This document shows, in pieces, positions 48,001 through 52,185 of a stretch of 52,185 bases of DNA (the first letter of the stretch is position 1; the number at the start of each line of letters is the position of its first letter). The notes under the pieces are model-generated. The model was not told the origin of the DNA, did no database searches, and worked only from the letters and a program-made list of their open reading frames with translations. Origin of the DNA: Devosia psychrophila (GTDB taxonomy: Bacteria; Pseudomonadota; Alphaproteobacteria; Rhizobiales; Devosiaceae); assembly GCF_000971275.1 (NCBI RefSeq), contig NZ_LAPV01000008.1:1-52185 (forward strand). Reading direction: 5' to 3'. The translations under genes were made by a program, and so were the position numbers.

Positions 48001-49514
48001 CCACTCATCCTGTGCTGCGCCTCACTGGCATCACCAAGCGGTTCGGCACAACGCTGGCAAACGACGCCATCTCCATCAATCTTGCGCCCGGCGAAGTCTT
48101 GGCCCTGCTTGGGGAAAATGGCGCCGGCAAAACCACGCTGATGAGCATCCTGTTTGGCCACTACACGCCTGACGCCGGCACCGTCGAAGTGGCGGGCGTC
48201 CAGTTGCCGCCGGGCAAGCCGCGCGCCGCAATCCGCGCCGGTGTCGGCATGGTGCACCAGCATTTTTCACTGGCAGCCAACCTCACCGTGCTCGACAATG
48301 TCATGACAGGCACTGAAAGCCTCTGGCGCCTCAAATCCTCGACCGGCGCGGCGCGCGCCAAGCTGTTGTCGATCGCAGAGCGCTTCGGGCTCAAGGTCAA
48401 TCCGGATGCGCGCGTAGGCGATCTCTCAGTTGGCGAGCAACAGCGCGTCGAAATCCTCAAGGCGCTCTATAACGACGCCAAGATCCTCATCCTCGACGAG
48501 CCGACGGCTGTGCTCACCAATCTCGAGGCCGAAACACTGTTCGCGACGCTCCGCGTCATGGCGCAAAGCGGGCTGTCGCTGATCTTCATCTCGCACAAGC
48601 TCAATGAAGTGATGGCCGCGGCCGATCGCGTGGTGGTACTGCGTGGCGGCAAGGTGGTGGCCGAGCGTATGGCCTCTGCCACAAGCAAGGCCGAGCTCGC
48701 CGAACTGATGGTGGGGCGCCGCGTTGCCCGGCCAGTCCGCGAAGCAGCCGTCCCAGGCACAGTGCTGCTGGAAGCCATCGACCTCGACGTCGGACGGCGG
48801 CTGTCGGGCATTAATTTTGCAGTCCATGCGGGCGAGACACTTGGCATCATTGGTGTGTCCGGCAACGGGCAGACCACTTTAGGACATCTGGTATCTGGCC
48901 TCGCGCGGCACACTGGCGGCGAACTACGCCTGTTCGGCCAGCCCATAAACCACACCAGCGTGCGCAGCCTGATCGAAGCGGGAATCGGCCGGGTGCCCGA
49001 GGATCGCAATGAGGAAGGCGCCATCGGGGAAATGGCGATCTGGGAAAACGCCGTGCTCGAACGCATCTGGGAATTTTCGCGCCATGGTCTCGTTGACCGG
49101 CACGCCGCCCGCCAGTTCGCCACCAAGATCATCGACGGGTTCGACGTGCGCGGCGGCACACCCGATAGCCGCACAAGGCTCCTCTCAGGCGGCAACATGC
49201 AAAAGCTGATCCTGGGCCGAAACCTCCAGAATCGCTCGCGCATCTTGGTCGCCGCCCAGCCCACCCGCGGGCTCGACGAAGGCGCGATAGCTGCCGTACA
49301 CACCCGCATTCTCGAAGCGCGCCGGGCCGGAACGGGCGTACTGCTGATTTCCGAAGACCTCGATGAGGTGATCAGTCTCGCCGATCGTATCCAGGCCATC
49401 GTCAAGGGCCGCCTCTCCCCACCCATTCCCGCCGAACAGGCCGATGCCCGCATGCTGGGTTTGATGATGGCCGGCGATTGGCCGCAAGACGGGAAATTCG
49501 CCCATGCGTCTTGA
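47997..49514 (+). CDS. ABC transporter ATP-binding protein with two nucleotide-binding domains
   Basis: A 505-residue double ATPase of the sugar/nucleoside (RbsA, NupA/YufO-like) type. The first domain has Walker A GENGAGKTT, signature LSVGEQQRVEILKAL and Walker B ILILDEPTAVL. The second has the degenerate GVSGNGQTT usual for this family, then LLSGGNMQKLILGRNL. It powers the BMP-dependent importer and is coupled to the amidase and the next permease by overlaps. Confidence 0.93.
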   Translation: MTTHPVLRLTGITKRFGTTLANDAISINLAPGEVLALLGENGAGKTTLMSILFGHYTPDAGTVEVAGVQLPPGKPRAAIRAGVGMVHQHFSLAANLTVLDNVMTGTESLWRLKSSTGAARAKLLSIAERFGLKVNPDARVGDLSVGEQQRVEILKALYNDAKILILDEPTAVLTNLEAETLFATLRVMAQSGLSLIFISHKLNEVMAAADRVVVLRGGKVVAERMASATSKAELAELMVGRRVARPVREAAVPGTVLLEAIDLDVGRRLSGINFAVHAGETLGIIGVSGNGQTTLGHLVSGLARHTGGELRLFGQPINHTSVRSLIEAGIGRVPEDRNEEGAIGEMAIWENAVLERIWEFSRHGLVDRHAARQFATKIIDGFDVRGGTPDSRTRLLSGGNMQKLILGRNLQNRSRILVAAQPTRGLDEGAIAAVHTRILEARRAGTGVLLISEDLDEVISLADRIQAIVKGRLSPPIPAEQADARMLGLMMAGDWPQDGKFAHAS

Positions 49515-50553
49515 ACGCCGCGCCCATCGTCCGCTGGTGCTGGTGCTGCTGGCGCCCGTCATCGCCATCATGGCGGCCCTCGCCATTGCCGGCGTGCTGA
49601 TCGCCATGGCCGGTGCCCCGGTCCTCGAAGCATACCGGCTGATCCTTACCGGTGCATTCGGCACGCGGCTGGGCTTTACCGAAACCCTCACCCGCGCCAC
49701 CCCGCTAATGCTCACCGGGCTGGCGGCCGCCGTAGCCTTCCGCGCCCGCGTCTGGAATATCGGCGCTGAGGGCCAGTTCTATCTCGGCGCCATCGCCGTG
49801 GCTGCCGTTGCCGCAACGGTTTTTTCCGGCTGGCCACCCTATTTGCTGATCCCTGCCGCGTTGATGGTCGGCGCCATCGCAGGCATGGTCATGCTGCTGG
49901 TGCCGCTGGGGTTGCGCCTGCGGTTCGGTGTCGATGAAGTCGTCACCAGCCTGCTGCTCAATTTCGTCGTCGTGCTGTTTGTCTCGATGATGATCGAGGG
50001 GCCACTCAAGGACCCGCTGGCTTTCGGTTGGCCACAGTCGATCCCGGTTGGTCCAGAGGCCATGTTGCCCAAGCTGATCGACCGCACCCGGCTCCACATC
50101 GGGCTGGTCATCGCCATTGTCATCGCGGTGCTGGTGTATTTCCTGCAATCGCGCACGGTGTTCGGAATGCAATCGCGCGCTGCCGGCCTCAGTCCCACCG
50201 CCGCCGTATTTTCCGGTGTTCCGCTGGCGAAAACCCTGATCAAGGTCGCCTGCCTGTCGGGTGGTCTTGCCGGCCTCGCGGGGGCCATCGAGGTCATGGG
50301 TGTCAAGGGATACGTCACTACCGATCTTTCCCCGGGCTACGGCTATTCGGGCATCATCGTCGCCATGCTTGCAAACTTGCATCCGATAGGCGTCATCGCC
50401 GCAGCCCTGTTCACCGCCACCATGTTTGTCGGCGCCGACAGCATGGGCCGCGCCCTGGGCATCCCCAGCTACATTGCTGACATGACGGTCTCGCTGTCGC
50501 TGCTAACCATGCTGGTTTCGATCTTCTTCACCCAATATCGGATCCGACGCTGA
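49504..50553 (+). CDS. ABC transporter permease, BPD_transp_2 family (first)
   Basis: A 349-residue membrane subunit of the nucleoside-type importer. It contains TRATPLMLTGLAAAVAFRARVWNIGAEGQFYLGA, typical of YufP/NupP-like permeases, and EVVTSLLLNFVVVLFVSMM. It overlaps the ATPase gene by 11 bases and shares a base with the next start (TGATG). Confidence 0.93.
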   Translation: MRLERRAHRPLVLVLLAPVIAIMAALAIAGVLIAMAGAPVLEAYRLILTGAFGTRLGFTETLTRATPLMLTGLAAAVAFRARVWNIGAEGQFYLGAIAVAAVAATVFSGWPPYLLIPAALMVGAIAGMVMLLVPLGLRLRFGVDEVVTSLLLNFVVVLFVSMMIEGPLKDPLAFGWPQSIPVGPEAMLPKLIDRTRLHIGLVIAIVIAVLVYFLQSRTVFGMQSRAAGLSPTAAVFSGVPLAKTLIKVACLSGGLAGLAGAIEVMGVKGYVTTDLSPGYGYSGIIVAMLANLHPIGVIAAALFTATMFVGADSMGRALGIPSYIADMTVSLSLLTMLVSIFFTQYRIRR

Positions 50554-51494
50554 TGGAATTGCTGGAGATATTTACCTCGGCCGGCATCTGGGGCGCAGTG
50601 CTGCGAATCGCCACGCCGCTGATTTTCGGCACACTCGGCGCGCTGATCTGCGAGCGAGCCGGCGTCCTGAACCTTGGCATCGAAGGCATCATGACCTTCG
50701 GCGCCATGATCGGCTGGCTCACCGTTTTCAACGGCGGCGATCTCTGGGTCGGGCTGCTCGCGGCAGCCGCGTTCGGTGCTGTGTTCGGTCTGCTCCATGC
50801 CGGGATGACCGTGACGTTGGGACTGTCCCAGCACGTTACCGGGCTCGGCATCACGCTTTTTGCGTCGAGTTTGAGCTACTTCATTTTCCGGCTCGCGGTG
50901 CCGCTGGCCTCCTCGCCACCAACCATCGAGCCGTTCCAGCCGCTCGTGATTCCTTACCTCAGCGCGCTCCCATTCTTTGGCGATGCGCTATTCAACCAGA
51001 CCGCCCCGACCTATCTCGCCATCCTGTTGGCCGTCATCCTCGCCTATGTGCTGTTCCGCACCCCGCTTGGCCTCGCCGTGCGCATGACCGGCGAAAACCC
51101 CCACGGTGCAGAAGCCCAGGGCGTCAATCCAATTGCCGTTCGGATCGGCGCCGTGATGGTCGGCAGCGCCCTAATGGCCGTCGGCGGCGCGTTTCTCACC
51201 TTATCCGCCTTCAACAGCTTCTTCCCAACCATGGTGCAGGGCCGCGGCTGGGTCTGCATCGCGCTGGTAGTATTCGCCTCCTGGCGCCCCGGCCGCGCGC
51301 TGCTCGGCGCCTTGCTGTTCGCCCTGTTCGACGCCTATCAGCTGCGCCTTCAGGCCGTGCTCGGCAAAGCCGTGCCCTACCAATTGTTTCTGATGGTGCC
51401 CTATGTGCTGTCGATCATCGCCCTGATCGTCACGGCCCGCCGCGCCCGCGTCCCACAGGCTCTGATGCAGCCCTACCGGCGCGGCGAACGGTAA
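50553..51494 (+). CDS. ABC transporter permease, BPD_transp_2 family (second)
   Basis: A 313-residue partner permease (YufQ/NupQ-like). It has RIATPLIFGTLGALICERAGVLNLGIEGIMTFGAM near the N-terminus, GLSQHVTGLGITLFASSLSYF and AVRMTGENPHGAEAQGVNP. It ends the catabolic operon. An insertion sequence begins about 30 bases beyond its stop. Confidence 0.93.
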   Translation: MELLEIFTSAGIWGAVLRIATPLIFGTLGALICERAGVLNLGIEGIMTFGAMIGWLTVFNGGDLWVGLLAAAAFGAVFGLLHAGMTVTLGLSQHVTGLGITLFASSLSYFIFRLAVPLASSPPTIEPFQPLVIPYLSALPFFGDALFNQTAPTYLAILLAVILAYVLFRTPLGLAVRMTGENPHGAEAQGVNPIAVRIGAVMVGSALMAVGGAFLTLSAFNSFFPTMVQGRGWVCIALVVFASWRPGRALLGALLFALFDAYQLRLQAVLGKAVPYQLFLMVPYVLSIIALIVTARRARVPQALMQPYRRGER

Positions 51495-51521
51495 CGCGCC
51501 TGCATAGATCACGCGTTGAGA

Positions 51522-51547
51522 TGGTAATCCCCCCGTTTTTAACGGGG
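51522..51547. mobile_element. Probable terminal inverted repeat of the IS element
   Basis: TGGTAATCCCCCCGTTTTT begins at 51522 with the TG common at IS3-family ends, and includes a short palindrome CCCCGTT/AACGGGG (51531-51547). It lies just past the transposase 3' end. The other end is outside the window, so the boundary and target duplication cannot be confirmed. Confidence 0.4.
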
Positions 51548-51561
51548 CTCTTCGGTAGAAT

Positions 51562-52185
51562 TTACGCAGCCATTGCCAATTTCTGGGCGGGTGTTATGCC
51601 GCCGATGCCCATATTGGGCCGCTCATTGTTATAGGTCCATAGCCATTGCGTGGCGAACTCCTGGGCCTGCTGGATGGTTTCGATGATGTATTGGTCGAGC
51701 CACTCGTGCCTGACCGTGCGGTTGTAGCGTTCCACATAGGCGTTCTGCTGGGGCTTGCCGGGCTGGATGTGACGCAAGGCAATGCCTTGGCTTTGCGCCC
51801 ACGCCATGAGTTTGCCACTGACATATTCCGGGCCGTTGTCGACCCTGATTGCCAATGGCTTGCCGCGCCATTCGATGATCTGGTTCAGACTACGAATGAC
51901 CCGTTCAGCGGGGAGCGAGAAATCCACCTCGATGCCCAATCCCTCGCGGTTGAAGTCGTCGATGACATTGAGGAGCCGGAACTGTCGGCCGTCTCCCAAA
52001 CGGTCCGCCATAAAGTCCATGGACCAGACCATGTTTGGCGCAGCGGGCACCGCCAAAACATCCGGTTTGTCTCGCTTCAGCCGCCTGCGCGGCTTGATCC
52101 TGAGGTTCAGCTCCAGCTCACGGTAGATGCGGTAAACGCGCTTGTGGTTCCAGACATGTCCCCGCACGTTACGCAGATACAGGAA
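51562..52185 (-). CDS. IS3 family transposase OrfB, partial at the window edge
   Basis: The integrase catalytic part of an IS3-family transposase. The frame is open to base 52185, so the N-terminus lies outside the window. [23 protein letters not shown] precedes the rve domain. The DDE residues are visible: Asp in WSMDFMAD, Asp in [10 protein letters not shown] and Glu in [10 protein letters not shown], and the end [16 protein letters not shown] is typical. The visible part has no frameshift, so the element may be active. Confidence 0.92.
   Translation of the reverse strand, partial: FLYLRNVRGHVWNHKRVYRIYRELELNLRIKPRRRLKRDKPDVLAVPAAPNMVWSMDFMADRLGDGRQFRLLNVIDDFNREGLGIEVDFSLPAERVIRSLNQIIEWRGKPLAIRVDNGPEYVSGKLMAWAQSQGIALRHIQPGKPQQNAYVERYNRTVRHEWLDQYIIETIQQAQEFATQWLWTYNNERPNMGIGGITPAQKLAMAA

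Noticed and set aside
47997..49514. Defective second nucleotide-binding domain in the double ATPase
   Set aside because: GVSGNGQTT lacking the Walker lysine is normal for the second domain in this transporter family and not a sign of decay.

Overview
The window is GC-rich, densely coding DNA from a free-living heterotrophic bacterium. Gene content and protein style (urea ABC transporter followed by an alphaproteobacterial-type urease cluster, petP-like MarR regulator beside a branched-chain aminotransferase, many Tat or Sec binding proteins, ATGA-coupled operons) point to an alphaproteobacterium of the Hyphomicrobiales. A Devosia-like genus is my best guess but is not proven by anything here. 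I see no rRNA, tRNA or CRISPR array.

Layout. 1-3086 (+): an aromatic-codon-rich leader peptide and attenuator-like structure precede a class I DAHP synthase, followed by a pgsA-moaD-moaE operon. 3297-4884: a branched-chain aminotransferase (-) divergent from a MarR regulator (+). 4885-5812: a gene-free stretch with a strong minus-strand intrinsic terminator, a candidate small RNA with an anti-Shine-Dalgarno loop, and a sigma-54 promoter reading into the next operon. 5813-11446 (+): urtABCDE, the urea ABC importer. 11505-11942 (-): a low-complexity secreted protein. 11973-20574 (+): urease structural and accessory genes ureD-A-B-C-E-F-G with six non-urease genes interleaved. 20575-31761 (-): a complete glycogen operon transcribed glgP-glgB-glgC-glgA-pgm-glgX. 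31864-33720 (-): a Kef-type cation/proton antiporter. 33958-35700 (+): nucleoside hydrolase and a LysE exporter. 35697-41709 (-): a small ORF, a GNAT protein, a hydantoin-type racemase and a polyamine-type ABC importer. 41968-51494 (+): a GntR regulator, an unusual dihydroorotase/hydantoinase-like amidohydrolase, a CodA-like deaminase, a BMP-type binding protein, an amidase, and an ABC ATPase with two permeases. 51522-52185 (-): the 3' part of an IS3-family insertion sequence cut by the window edge.

How it works together. The theme is nitrogen scavenging. Urea is imported by UrtABCDE under a nitrogen (sigma-54) promoter and hydrolysed by nickel urease. The right-hand third looks like a nucleobase, hydantoin or ureide uptake and ring-opening module built from two ABC importers, a racemase, a cyclic amidohydrolase, a deaminase and an amidase, with a nucleoside hydrolase nearby. 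Its end products (ammonia, carbamoyl compounds or urea) would feed the same nitrogen economy. The glycogen operon stores the carbon that accumulates when nitrogen is short, and a TGCAC-N7-GTGCA palindrome upstream of glgP hints at a nitrogen link. The least ordinary parts are the FWYFSY leader, the minus-strand sRNA candidate, the interrupted urease cluster, and the catabolic island whose amidohydrolase lacks the first metal-binding histidine.
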